This document shows positions 27,622 to 42,664 of a stretch of DNA of 64,000 nt, in pieces. Origin of the DNA: Sipunculus nudus (taxonomy: Eukaryota > Annelida > Sipuncula > Golfingiida > Sipunculidae); contig CM049319.1 in NCBI GenBank assembly GCA_026874595.1, forward strand, positions 67,855,917-67,919,916. Direction: 5' to 3'. Under the pieces are notes generated by a model. The model saw nothing but the letters and a program-made list of their open reading frames with translations, had not been told where the DNA came from and did not search any database. The number at the start of each line of letters is the position of its first letter. Position 1 is the stretch's first letter. Position numbers and translations under genes: made by a program.

Positions 27622-30600
27622 TATGACCGACCCTGTAAGACGGACCCTGTATGACAGACCCTGTATGACAGACCCTGTTAGACAGACCCTGTATTACGGA
27701 CCCTGTGTGACAGACACTGTATGACCGACCCTGTATGACAGACCCTGTTAGACAGACCCTGTAAGACGGACCCTGTGTGACAGACCCTGTGTGACCGACC
27801 CTGTATGACAGACCCTGTAAGACAGACCCTGTATGACTGACCCCGTATGACGGACCCTGTATGACATATTCTGTTTGACGGACCCTGTATTACGGACCCT
27901 GTATGACACACCCTGTTTGACAGACCTTGTATTACGGACCCTGTAAGACATATCCTGTTAAACAGACCCTGTATGACAGACCCTGTATGACAGACCCTGT
28001 ATGACAGACCCTGTATTACGGACCCTGTATGACATACCCTGTATGACCGACCCTGTATGACAGACCCTGTATGACAGAACCTGTATGACAGACCCTGTAT
28101 GACATACCCTGTATGACAGACCCTGTATGACATACCCTGTGTGACCGACTCTGTATGACAGACCCTGTGTGAGAGACCCTGTTTGACAGACCCTGTATAA
28201 CGGACCCTGTAAGACATATCCTGTTAAACAGATCCTGTATGCCAGACCCTGTATTACGGACCCTGTAAGATATATCCTGTTTGACAGACCCTATATGACA
28301 GACCCTGTATTACGGACCTTGTATGACGTATCCTGTATGACCGACACTGTTTGACAGACCCTGTATTACGGATCCTGTTTGACATATCCTGTTTGAGAGA
28401 CCCTGTATGACAGACCCTGTTTGACAGACCCTGTAATACGGACCCTGTAAGACATATCATGTTAAACAGACCCTGTATGACAGACCCTGTATTACTGACC
28501 CTGTAAGACATATCCTGTTTGACAGACCCTATATGACAGACCCTGTATTACGGACCTTGTATGACGTATCCTGTATGACCGACACTGTTTGACAGACCCT
28601 GTATTACCGATCCTGTTTGACATATCCTGTTTGAGAGACCCTGTATGACAGACCCTGTTTGACAGACCCTGTATTACGGACCCTGTAAGACATATCCTGT
28701 TTGACAGACCCTTTATGACAGACCCTGTATTACGGACCTTGTATGACGTATCCTGTATGACGGACACTGTATGACATACCCTGTAAGACATACCCTGTAA
28801 GACATACCCTGTATGACAGACCCTGTAAGACATACCCTGTAAGACAAACCCTGTATGACCGACACTGTATGACATACCCTGTAAGACATACCCTGTAAGA
28901 CATACCCTGTAAGACATATCCTGTATGACCGACACTGTATGACATACCCTGTAAGACATACCCTGTAAGACATACCCTGTAAGACTTCCCTGTAAGACAT
29001 ACCCTGAATGACAGACCCTGTAAGACATAGCCTGTAAGACATACCCTGTAACACATTACCATGTATGACCGACCCTGTATGACCGACCCTGTATGATGTA
29101 CCTTGCATGACCGACCCTGTATCACAGACCCTGTAAGACATACCCTGTAAGACATACCCTGTATGACAGACCCTGTAAGACATACCCTGTATGACAGACA
29201 CTGTAAGACATACCATGTATGACCGACCCTGTATGACCGACCCTGTATGACCGACCCTGTATGACAGACCCTGTAAGACATATCCTGTTAAACATACCCT
29301 GTATGACCGACCCTTCATGACCGACCCTGTATGACCGACCCTGTATGACAGACCCTGTAAGACATATCCTGTTAAACAGACCCCGTATGACAGACCCTGT
29401 ATTACGGAACTTGTATGACAGACCCTGTATGACGGACCCTGTATGACATACCCAGTATGACATACCCTATATGACAGACCCTGTATTACGGACCCTGTAT
29501 GACGTACATTGCATGACCGACCCTGTATGACAAGCCTTGTAAAACATATCCTGTTAAACAGACCCTGTATGACAGACCCTGTATTACGGACCCTGTATGA
29601 CCGACCCTGTATGACACACCCTGTATGACAGACCCTGTATGACGTACCTTGCATGACCGACCCTGTATAGCAGACCCTGTAAGACATATCCTGTTAAACA
29701 GACCCTGTATGACGGACCCTGTATGACCGACCCTGTATGACAGACCCTGTATGACAGACCCTGTAAGACATACCCAGTATGACAGACCCTGTTAGATAGA
29801 CCCTGTAAGACGGACCCTGTATGACAGACACTGTATGACCGACCCTGTATGACAGACCCTGTATGACAGACCCTGTAAGACAGACCCTGTATGACAGACC
29901 CTGTAAGACATACCCAGTATGACATACCCTGTAAGACAGACCCTGTAAGACAGACCCTGTTAGACAGACCTTGTATGACGGACACTGTATGACCGACCCT
30001 GTATGACAGACCCTGTATGAAAGACCCTGTATGACATACCCTGTAAGACAGACCCTGTTAGACAGACTCTGTATTACGGACCCTGTATGACATACCCTGT
30101 ATGACAGATCCTGTAAGACGAACCCTGTATGACAGACCCTGTATGACAGACCCTGTAAGACGAACCCTGTATGACAGACCCTGTATGACAGACCCTGTAT
30201 GACATACCCTGTATGACAGACCCTGTATGACAGACCCTGTGTGACCGACTCTGTATGACAGACCCTGTATGAGAGACCCTGTTTGACAGACCCTGTATAA
30301 CGGACCCTGTAAGACATATCCTGTTTGACAGACCCTATATGACAGACCCTGTATTACGGACCTTGTATGACGTATCCTGTATGACCGACACTGTTTGACA
30401 GACCCTGTATTACGGATCCTGTTTGACATATCCTGTTTGAGAGACCCTGTATGACAGACCCTGTTTGACAGACCCTGTAATACGGACCCTGTAAGACATA
30501 TCATGTTAAACAGACCCTGTATGACAGACCCTGTATTACTGACCCTGTAAGACATATCCTGTTTGACAGACCCTATATGACAGACCCTGTATTACGGACC

Positions 30601-31457
30601 TTGTATGACGTATCCTGTATGACCGACACTGTTTGACAGACCCTGTATTACCGATCCTGTTTGACATATCCTGTTTGAGAGACCCTGTATGACAGACCCT
30701 GTTTGACAGACCCTGTATTACGGACCCTGTAAGACATATCCTGTTTGACAGACCCTTTATGACAGACCCTGTATTACGGACCTTGTATGACGTATCCTGT
30801 ATGACGGACACTGTATGACATACCCTGTAAGACATACCCTGTAAGACATACCCTGTATGACAGACCCTGTAAGACATACCCTGTAAGACAAACCCTGTAT
30901 GACCCCCCCTGTAAGACATACCCTGTAAGACATATCCTGTATGACCGACACTGTATGACATACCCTGTAAGACATACCCTGTAAGACATACCCTGTAAGA
31001 CTTCCCCGTAAGACATACCCTGAATGACAGACCCTGTAAGACATAGCCTGTAAGACATACCCTGTAAGACATTACCATGTATGACCGACCCTGTATAACC
31101 GACCCTGTATGATGTACCTTGCATGACCGACCCTGTATCACAGACCCTGTAAGACATACCCTGTAAGACATACCCTGTATGACAGACGCTGTAAGACATA
31201 CCCTGTATGACAGACCCTGTAAGACATATCATGTATGACCGACCCTGTATGACCGACCCTGTATGACCGACCCTGTATGACAGACCCTGTAAGACATATC
31301 CTGTTAAACATACCCTGTATGACCGACCCTTCATGACCGACCCTGTATGACCGACCCTGTATGACAGACCCTGTAAGACATATCCTGTTAAACAGACCCC
31401 GTATGACAGACCCTGTATTACGGACCTTGTATGACAGACCCTGTATGACGGACCCTG
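27622..31457. repeat. Mixed satellite domain 9
   Basis: Two marker modules with different alleles: 28980 (cctg) and 30996 (cccg). The stretch near 29930-30310 is arranged unlike other mixed domains and contains a short island of U and E units (about 30092-30175). A unit tatgaccccccctg at 30898-30911, with a run of seven C, marks a local deletion joint. Confidence 0.85.
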
Positions 31458-32412
31458 TATGACATACCCAGTATGACATACCCTGTATGACATACCCTGT
31501 ATGACATACCCCGTATGACATACCCTGTATGACATACCCTGTAAGACGAACCCTGTATGACATACCCTGTATGACATACCCTGTATGACAGATCCTGTAA
31601 GACGAACCCTGTATGACAGATCCTGTAAGACGAACCCTGTATGACATACCCTGTATGACATACCCTGTATGACAGATCCTGTAAGACGAACCCTGTATGA
31701 CATAACCCGTATGACATACCCTGTATGACAGATCCTGTAAGACGAACCCTATATGACATACCCTGTAAGACGAACCCTGTATGACATACCCCGTATGACA
31801 TACCCTGTATGACAGATCCTGTAAGACGAACCCTGTATATGACATACCCTGTAAGACGAACCCTGTATGATATACCCTGTATGACATACCCTGTATGACA
31901 GATCCTGTAAGACGAAACCTGTATGACATACCCTGTAAGACGAACCCTGTATGATATACCCTGTATGACATACCCTGTATGACAGATCCTGTAAGATGAA
32001 CCCTGTATGACATACCCTGTATGACATACCCTGTATGACAGATCCTGTAAGACGAACCCTGTATGACATACCCTGTAAGACGAACACTGTATGACATACC
32101 CTGTATGACATACCCTGTATGACAGATCCTGTAAGACGAACCCTGTATGACATACCCTGTAAGACGAACCCTGTATGACATACCCAGTATGACATACCCT
32201 GTATGACAGATCCTGTAAGACGAACCCTGTATATGACATATCCTGTATGACATACCCTGTATGACAGATCCTGTAAGACGAACCCTGTATGACATACCCT
32301 GTAAGACGAACCCTGTATGACATACCCTGGATGACATACCCTGTATGACAGATCCTGTAAGACGAACCCTGTATGACATACCCTGTATGACATACCCTGT
32401 ATGACATACCCT
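31458..32412. repeat. Uniform satellite domain 9 (shortened)
   Basis: Opens normally with tatgacatacccag but stops after about 955 bp, passing straight into tatgaccg-type monomers without the tatgacagccctg 13-mer. Two 16-bp units (tatatgacataccctg, near 31836 and 32230) shift the register by two bases. Confidence 0.85.
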
Positions 32413-35400
32413 GTATGACCGACCCTGTAAGACGGACCCTGTATGACAGACCCTGTATGACAGACCCTGTTAGACAGACCCTGTATTACGGACCCTGTGT
32501 GACAGAAACTGTATGACCGACCCTGCATGACAGACCCTGTTAGACAGACCCTGTAAGACGGACTCTGTGTGACAGACCCTGTGTGACCGACCCTGTATGA
32601 CAGACCCTGTAAGACAGACCCTGTATGACTGACCCCGTATGACGGACCCTGTATGACATATCCTGTTTGACGGACCCTGTATTACGGACCTTGTATGACA
32701 CACCCTGTTTGACAGACCCTGTATTACGGACCCTGTCAGACATATCCTGTTAAACAGACCCTGTATGACAGACCCTGTATGACAGACCCTGTATGACAGA
32801 CCCTGTATTACGGACCCTGTATGACATACCCTGTATGACCGACCCTGTATGACAGACCCTGTATGACAGAACCTGTATGACAGACCCTGTATGACATACC
32901 CTGTATGACAGACCCTGTATGACAGACCCTGTGTGACCGACTCTGTATGACAGACCCTGTATGAGAGACCCTGTTTGACAGACCCTGTATAACACACCCT
33001 GTAAGACATATCCTGTTAAACAGATCCTGTATGCCAGACCCTGTATTACGGACCCTGTAAGACATATCCTGTTTGACAGACCCTATATGACAGACCCTGT
33101 ATTACGGACCTTGTATGACGTATCCTGTATGACCGACACTGTTTGACAGACCCTGTATTACGGATCCTGTTTGACATATCCTGTTTGAGAGACCCTGTAT
33201 GACAGACCCTTTATGACAGACCCTGTATTACGGACCTTGTATGACGTATCCTGTATGACGGACAATGTATGACATACCCTGTAAGACATACCCTGTAAGA
33301 CATACCCTGTATGACAGACCCTGTAAGACATACCCTGTAAGACAAACCCTGTATGACCGACACTGTATGACATACCCTGTAAGACATACCCTGTAAGACA
33401 TACCCTGTAAGACATATCCTGTATGACCGACACTGTATGACATACCCTGTAAGACATACCCTGTAAGACATACCCTGTAAGACTTCCCTGTAAGACATAC
33501 CCTGAATGACAGACCCTGTAAGACATAGCCTGTAAGACATACCCTGTAACACATTACCATGTATGACCGACCCTGTATGACCGACCCTGTATGATGTACC
33601 TTGCATGACCGACCCTGTATCACAGACCCTGTAAGACATACCCTGTAAGACATACCCTGTATGACAGACCCTGTAAGACATACCCTGTATGACAGACACT
33701 GTAAGACATACCATGTATGACCGACCCTGTATGACCGACCCTGTATGACCGACCCTGTATGACAGACCCTGTGAGACATATCCTGTTAAACATACCCTGT
33801 ATGACCGACCCTTCATGACCGACCCTGTATGACCGACCCTGTATGACAGACCCTGTAAGACATATCCTGTTAAACAGACCCCGTATGACAGACCCTGTAT
33901 TACGGAACTTGTATGACAGACCCTGTATGACGGACCCTGTATGACATACCCAGTATGACATACCCTATATGACAGACCCTGTATTACGGACCCTGTATGA
34001 CGTACATTGCATGACCGACCCTGTATGACAAACCTTGTAAAACATATCCTGTTAAACAGACCCTGTATGACAGACCCTGTATTACGGACCCTGTATGACC
34101 GACCCTGTATGACAGACCCTGTATGACGTACCTTGCATGACCGACCCTGTATAGCAGACCCTGTAAGACATATCCTGTTAAACAGACCCTGTATGACGGA
34201 CCCTGTATGACCGACCCTGTATGACATATCCTGTTTGACAGACCCTATGTAAGAGACCCTGTATTACGGACCTTGTATGACGTATCCTGTATGACCGACA
34301 CTGTTTGACAGACCCTGTATTACCGATCCTGTTTGACATATCCTGTTTGAGAGACCCTGTATGACAGACCCTGTTTGACAGACCCTGTATTACGGACCCT
34401 GTAAGACATATCCTGTTTGACAGACCCTTTATGACAGACCCTGTATTACGGACCTTGTATGACGTATCCTGTATGACGGACACTGTATGACATACCCTGT
34501 AAGACATACCCTGTAAGACATACCCTGTATGACAGACCCTGTAAGACATACCCTGTAAGACAAACCCTGTATGACCGACACTGTATGACATACCCTGTAA
34601 GACATACCCTGTAAGACATACCCTGTAAGACATATCCTGTATGACCGACACTGTATGACATACCCTGTAAGACATACCCTGTAAGACATACCCTGTAAGA
34701 CTTCCCTGTAAGACATACCCTGAATGACAGACCCTGTAAGACATAGCCTGTAAGACATACCCTGTAAGACATTACCATGTATGACCGACCCTGTATGACC
34801 GACCCTGTATGATGTACCTTGCATGACCGACCCTGTATCACAGACCCTGTAAGACATACCCTGTAAGACATACCCTGTATGACAGACCCTGTAAGACATA
34901 CCCTGTATGACAGACCCCGTATGACGGACCCTGTATGACATATCCTGTTTGACGGACCCTGTATTACGGACCTTGTATGACACACCCTGTTTGACAGACC
35001 CTGTATTACGGACCCTGTAAGACATATCCTGTTAAACAGACCCTGTATGACAGACCCTGTATGACAGACCCTGTATGACAGACCCTGTATTACGGACCTT
35101 GTATAACGTATCCTGTATGACCGACACTGTTTGACAGAAACTGTATTACCGATCCTGTTTGACATATCCTGTTTGAGAGACCCTGTATGACAGACCCTGT
35201 TTGACAGACCCTGTATTACGGACCCTGTAAGACATATCCTGTTTGACAGACCCTTTATGACAGACCCTGTATTACGGACCTTGTATGACGTATCCTGTAT
35301 GACGGACACTGTATGACATACCCTGTAAGACATACCCTGTAAGACATACCCTGTATGACAGACCCTGTAAGACATACCCTGTAAGACAAACCCTGTATGA

Positions 35401-35969
35401 CCGACACTGTATGACATACCCTGTAAGACATACCCTGTAAGACATAGCCTGTAAGACATATCCTGTATGACCGACACTGTATGACATACCCTGTAAGACA
35501 TACCCTGTAAGACATACCCTGTAAGACTTCCCTGTAAGACATACCCTGAATGACAGACCCTGTAAGACATAGCCTGTAAGACATACCCTGTAAGACATTA
35601 CCATGTATGACCGACCCTGTATAACCGACCCTGTATGATGTACCTTGCATGACCGACCCTGTATCACAGACCCTGTAAGACATACCCTGTAAGACATACC
35701 CTGTATGACAGACGCTGTAAGACATACCCTGTATGACAGACCCTGTAAGACATATCATGTATGACCGACCCTGTATGACCGACCCTGTATGACAGACCCT
35801 GTAAGACATATCCTGTTAAACATACCCTGTATGACCGACCCTTCATGACCGACCCTTTATGACCGACCCTGTATGACTGACCCTGTAAGACATATCCTGT
35901 TAAACAGACCCCGTATGACAGACCCTGTATTACGGACCTTGTATGACAGACCCTGTATGACGGACCCTG
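32413..35969. repeat. Mixed satellite domain 10
   Basis: Three marker modules (13-mers at 33478, 34696 and 35522, cctg). Near 33208-33230 a stretch present in other blocks is missing between tatgacagaccct and tttatgacag. Near 35131 tttgacagaaactg appears, a variant shared with blocks near 45383, 56429 and 58851. Confidence 0.85.
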
Positions 35970-36720
35970 TATGACATACCCAGTATGACATACCCTGTAT
36001 GACATACCCTGTATGACATACCCCGTATGACATACCCTGTATGACATACCCTGTAAGACGAACCCTGTATGACATACCCTGTATGACATACCCTGTATGA
36101 CAGATCCTGTAAGACGAACCCTGTATGACATACCCTGTATGACATACCCTGTATGACAGATCCTGTAAGACGAACCCTGTATGACATAACCCGTATGACA
36201 TACCCTGTATGACAGATCCTGTAAGACGAACCCTATATGACATACCCTGTAAGACGAACCCTGTATGACATACCCCGTATGACATACCCTGTATGACAGA
36301 TCCTGTAAGACGAACCCTGTATGACATACCCTGTAAGACGAACCCTGTATGATATACCCTGTATGACATACCCTGTATGACAGATCCTGTAAGACGAAAC
36401 CTGTATGACATACCCTGTAAGACGAACCCTGTATAATATACCCTGTATGACATACCCTGTATGACAGATCCTGTAAGATGAACCCTGTATGACATACCCT
36501 GTATGACATACCCTGTATGACAGATCCTGTAAGACGAACCCTGTATGACATACCCTGTAAGACGAACCCTGTATGACATACCCTGTATGACATACCCTGT
36601 ATGACAGATCCTGTAAGACGAACCCTGTATGACATACCCTGTAAGACGAACCCTGTATGACATACCGCGTATGACATACCCTGTATGACAGATCCTGTAA
36701 GACGAACCCTGTATGACATA
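35970..36720. repeat. Uniform satellite domain 10 (shortened)
   Basis: About 750 bp, truncated at the right like 57252-58007 and 59674-60429, and passing into P then tgtgaccgactctg. Private tatgacataccgcg near 36655. Confidence 0.85.
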
Positions 36721-37803
36721 CCCTGTATGACAGACCCTGTGTGACCGACTCTGTATGACAGACCCTGTATGAGAGACCCTGTTTGACAGACCCTGTATAA
36801 CGGACCCTGTAAGACATATCCTGTTAAACAGATCCTGTATGCCAGACCCTGTATTACGGACCCTGTAAGACATATCCTGTTTGACAGACCCTATATGACA
36901 GACCCTGTATTACGGACCTTGTATGACGTATCCTGTATGACCGACACTGTTTGACAGACCCTGTATTACCGATCCTGTTTGACATATCCTGTTTGAGAGA
37001 CCCTGTATGACAGACCCTGTTTGACAGACCCTGTATTACGGACCCTGTAAGACATATCCTGTTTGACAGACCCTTTATGACAGACCCTGTATTACGGACC
37101 TTGTATGACGTATCCTGTATGACGGACACTGTATGACATACCCTGTAAGACATACCCTGTAAGACATACCCTGTATGACAGACCCTGTAAGACATACCCT
37201 GTAAGACAAACCCTGTATGACCGACACTGTATGACATACCCTGTAAGACATACCCTGTAAGACATACCCTGTAAGACATATCCTGTATGACCGACACTGT
37301 ATGACATACCCTGTAAGACATACCCTGTAAGACATACCCTGTAAGACTTCCCCGTAAGACATACCCTGAATGACAGACCCTGTAAGACATAGCCTGTAAG
37401 ACATACCCTGTAAGACATTACCATGTATGACCGACCCTGTATAACCGACCCTGTATGATGTACCTTGCATGACCGACCCTGTATCACAGACCCTGTAAGA
37501 CATACCCTGTAAGACATACCCTGTATGACAGACGCTGTAAGACATACCCTGTATGACAGACCCTGTAAGACATATCATGTATGACCGACCCTGTATGACC
37601 GACCCTGTATGACCGACCCTGTATGACAGACCCTGTAAGACATATCCTGTTAAACATACCCTGTATGACCGACCCTTCATGACCGACCCTGTATGACCGA
37701 CCCTGTATGACAGACCCTGTAAGACATATCCTGTTAAACAGACCTCGTATGACAGACCCTGTATTACGGACCTTGTATGACAGACCCTGTATGACGGACC
37801 CTG
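36721..37803. repeat. Mixed satellite domain 11
   Basis: One marker module (13-mer at 37342, cccg allele). A unit ending ctcg (ttaaacagacctcg, near 37733) is shared with the blocks ending at 40479 and 48585, grouping these three. Confidence 0.85.
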
Positions 37804-39444
37804 TATGACATACCCAGTATGACATACCCTGTATGACATACCCTGTATGACATACCCCGTATGACATACCCTGTATGACATACCCTGTAAGACGAACCCT
37901 GTATGACATACCCTGTATGACATACCCTGTATGACAGATCCTGTAAGACGAACCCTGTATGACAGATCCTGTAAGACGAACCCTGTATGACATACCCTGT
38001 ATGACATACCCTGTATGACAGATCCTGTAAGACGAACCCTGTATGACATAACCCGTATGACATACCCTGTATGACAGATCCTGTAAGACGAACCCTATAT
38101 GACATACCCTGTAAGACGAACCCTGTATGACATACCCCGTATGACATACCCTGTATGACAGATCCTATAAGACGAACCCTGTATATGACATACCCTGTAA
38201 GACGAACCCTGTATGATATACCCTGTATGACATACCCTGTATGACAGATCCTGTAAGACGAAACCTGTATGACATACCCTGTAAGACGAACCCTGTATGA
38301 TATACCCTGTATGACATACCCTGTATGACAGATCCTGTAAGATGAACCCTGTATGACATACCCTGTATGACATACCCTGTATGACAGATCCTGTAAGACG
38401 AACCCTGTATGACATACCCTGTAAGACGAACCCTGTATGACATACCCTGTATGACATACCCTGTATGACAGATCCTGTAAGACGAACCCTGTATGACATA
38501 CCCTGTAAGACGAACCCTGTATGACAAACCCCGTATGACATACCCTGTATGACAGATCCTGTAAGACGAACCCTGTATGACATATCCTGTATGACATACC
38601 CTGTATGACAGATCCTGTAAGACGAACCCTGTATGACATACCCTGTAAGACGAACCCTGTATGACATACCCTGGATGACATACCCTGTATGACAGATCCT
38701 GTAAGACGAACCCTGTATGACATACCCTGTATGACATACCCTGTATGACATACCCTGTATGACAGATCCTGTAAGACGAACCCTGTATGACATACCCTGT
38801 AAGACGAACCCTGTATGACATATTCTGTATGACATACCCTGTATGACAGATCCTGTAAGACGAACCCTGTATGACATACCCTGCATGACAGATCTTGTAA
38901 GACGAACCCTGTATGACATACCCTGTATGACATACCCTGTATGACAGATCCTGTAAGACGAACCCTGTATGACATACCCTGTATGACATACCCTGTATGA
39001 CAGATCCTGTAAGACGAACCCTGTATGACATACCCTGTAAGACGAACCCTGTATGACATACCCTGTATGACATACCCTGTATGACAGATCCTGTAAGACG
39101 AACCCTGTATGACATACCCTGTATGACAAACCCTGTATGACAGATCCTGTAAGACGAACCCTGTATGACATACCCTGTATGACATACCCTGTATGACAGA
39201 ACCTGTAAGACGAACCCTGTATGACATACCCTGTATGACATACCCTGTATGACAGATCCTGTAAGACGAAACCTGTATGACATACCCTGTATGACAAATC
39301 CTGTAAGACGAACCCTGTATGACATACCCTGTATGACAGATCCTGTAAGACGAACCCTGTATGACATACCCTGTATGACATACCCTGTATGACAGATCCT
39401 GTAAGACGAACCCTGTATGACATACCCTGTATAACATACCCTGT
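37804..39444. repeat. Uniform satellite domain 11
   Basis: U-E-T-T units with a 16-mer tatatgacataccctg near 38180 and a private cctataagacg near 38165. It leaves the uniform pattern at tataacataccctg-P-tttgacag near 39430-39460, the same kind of exit as at 47548. Confidence 0.85.
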
Positions 39445-40479
39445 ATGACAGACCCTGTTTGACAGACCCTGTAATACGGACCCTGTAAGACATATCATGT
39501 TAAACAGACCCTGTATGACAGACCCTGTATTACTCACCCTGTAAGACATATCCTGTTTGACAGACCCTATATGACAGACCCTGTATTACGGACCTTGTAT
39601 GACGTATCCTGTATGACCGACACTGTTTGACAGACCCTGTATTACCGATCCTGTTTGACATATCCTGTTTGAGAGACCCTGTATGACAGACCCTGTTTGA
39701 CAGACCCTGTATTACGGACCCTGTAAGACATATCCTGTTTGACAGACCCTTTATGACAGACCCTGTATTACGGACCTTGTATGACGTATCCTGTATGACG
39801 GACACTGTATGACATACCCTGTAAGACATACCCTATAAGACATACCCTGTATGACAGACCCTGTAAGACATACCCTGTAAGACAAACCCTGTATGACCGA
39901 CACTGTATGACATACCCTGTAAGACATACCCTGTAAGACATACCCTGTAAGACATATCCTGTATGACCGACACTGTATGACATACCCTGTAAGACATACC
40001 CTGTAAGACATACCCTGTAAGACTTCCCCGTAAGACATACCCTGAATGACAGACCCTGTAAGACATAGCCTGTAAGACATACCCTGTAAGACATTACCAT
40101 GTATGACCGACCCTGTATAACCGACCCTGTATGATGTACCTTGCATGACCGACCCTGTATCACAGACCCTGTAAGACATACCCTGTAAGACATACCCTGT
40201 ATGACAGACGCTGTAAGACATACCCTGTATGACAGACCCTGTAAGACATATCATGTATGACCGACCCTGTATGACCGACCCTGTATGACCGACCCTGTAT
40301 GACAGACCCTGTAAGACATATCCTGTTAAACATACCCTGTATGACCGACCCTTCATGACCGACCCTGTATGACCGACCCTGTATGACAGACCCTGTAAGA
40401 CATATCCTGTTAAACAGACCTCGTATGACAGACCCTGTATTACGGACCTTGTATGACAGACCCTGTATGACGGACCCTG
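39445..40479. repeat. Mixed satellite domain 12
   Basis: One marker module (13-mer at 40018, cccg). Close in structure and length to 47549-48585. Private changes include tattactcaccctg near 39529 and the ccctataagac unit near 39832. Confidence 0.85.
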
Positions 40480-42664
40480 TATGACATACCCAGTATGACA
40501 TACCCTGTATGACATACCCTGTATGACATACCCCGTATGACATACCCTGTATGACATACCCTGTAAGACGAACCCTGTATGACATACCCTGTATGACATA
40601 CCCTGTATGACAGATCCTGTAAGACGAACCCTGTATGACAGATCCTGTAAGACGAACCCTGTATGACATACCCTGTATGACATACCCTGTATGACATATC
40701 CTGTAAGACGAACCCTGTATGACATAACCCGTATGACATACCCTGTATGACAGATCCTGTAAGACGAACCCTATATGACATACCCTGTAAGACGAACCCT
40801 GTATGACATACCCCGTATGACATACCCTGTATGACAGATCCTGTAAGACGAACCCTGTATATGACATACCCTGTAAGACGAACCCTGTATGATATACCCT
40901 GTATGACATACCCTGTATGACAGATCCTGTAAGACGAAACCTGTATGACATACCCTGTAAGACGAACCCTGTATGATATACCCTGTATGACATACCCTGT
41001 ATGACAGATCCTGTAAGATGAACCCTGTATGACATACCCTGTATGACATACCCTGTATGACAGATCCTGTAAGACGAACCCTGTATGACATACCCTGTAA
41101 GACGAACCCTGTATGACATACCCTGTATGACATACCCTGTATGACAGATCCTGTAAGACGAACCCTGTATGACATACCCTGTAAGACGAACCCTGTATGA
41201 CAAACCCCGTATGACATACCCTGTATGACAGATCCTGTAAGACGAACCCTGTATGACATATCCTGTATGACATACCCTGTATGACAGATCCTGTAAGACG
41301 AACCCTGTATGACATACCCTGTAAGACGAACCCTGTATGACATACCCTGGATGACATACCCTGTATGACAGATCCTGTAAGACGAACCCTGTATGACATA
41401 CCCTGTATGACATACCCTGTATGACATACCCTGTATGACAGATCCTGTAAGACGAACCCTGTATGACATACCCTGTAAGACGAACCCTGTATGACATACC
41501 CTGTATGACATACCCTGTATGACAGATCCTGTAAGACGAAGCCTGTATGACATACCCTGTATGACAGATCTTGTAAGACGAACCCTGTATGACATACCCT
41601 GTATGACATACCCTGTATGACAGATCCTGTAAGACGAACCCTGTATGACATACCCTGTATGACATACCCTGTATGACAGATCCTGTAAGACGAACCCTGT
41701 ATGACATACCCTGTAAGACGAACCCTGTATGACATACCCTGTATGACATACCCTGTATGACAGATCCTGTAAGACGAACCCTGTATGACATACCCTGTAT
41801 GACAAACCCTGTATGACAGATCCTGTAAGACGAACCCTGTATGACATACCCTGTATGACATACCCTGTATGACAGAACCTGTAAGACGAACCCTGTATGA
41901 CATACCCTGTATGACATACCCTGTATGACAGATCCTGTAAGACGAAACCTGTATGACATACCCTGTATGACAAATCCTGTAAGACGAACCCTGTATGACA
42001 TACCCTGTATGACAGATCCTGTAAGACGAACCCTGTATGACATACCCTGTATGACATACCCTGTATGACAGATCCTGTAAGACGAACCCTGTATGACATA
42101 CCCTGTATAACATACCCTGTATGACAGATCCTGTAAGACGAACCCTGTATGACATACCCTGTATGACATACCCTGTATGACAGATCCTGTAAGACGAACC
42201 CTGTATGACAAACCCTGTATGACATACCCTGTATGACAGATCCTGTAAGACGAACCCTGTATGACATACCCTGTATGACATACCCTGTATGACAGATCCT
42301 CTAAGACGAACCCTGTATGACATACCCTGTATGACATACCCTGTATGACAGATCCTGTAAGACGAACCCTGTATGACATACCCTGTATGACAGATCCTGT
42401 AAGACGAACCCTGTAGGACATACCCTGTATGACATACCCTGTATGACAGATCCTGTAAGACGAACCCTGTATGACAGACCCTGTATGACAGACCCTGTAA
42501 GACGAACCCTGTATGACAGACCCTGTATGACAGACCCTGTAAGACGAACCCTGTATGACAGACCCTGTATGACAGACCCTGTAAGACGAACCCTGTATGA
42601 CATACCCTGTATGACAGACCGTGTATGACATACCCTGTAAGACGAACCCTGTATGACAGCCCTG
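40480..42664. repeat. Uniform satellite domain 12
   Basis: Full-length uniform domain ending in the 13-mer tatgacagccctg. Carries the rare units cagatcctctaagac (near 42297) and gaccgtgtatg (near 42618), shared only with 48586-50756 and 52255-53709. Offset to the next copy is 8,106 bp at the start and 8,092 at the end. Confidence 0.9.
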
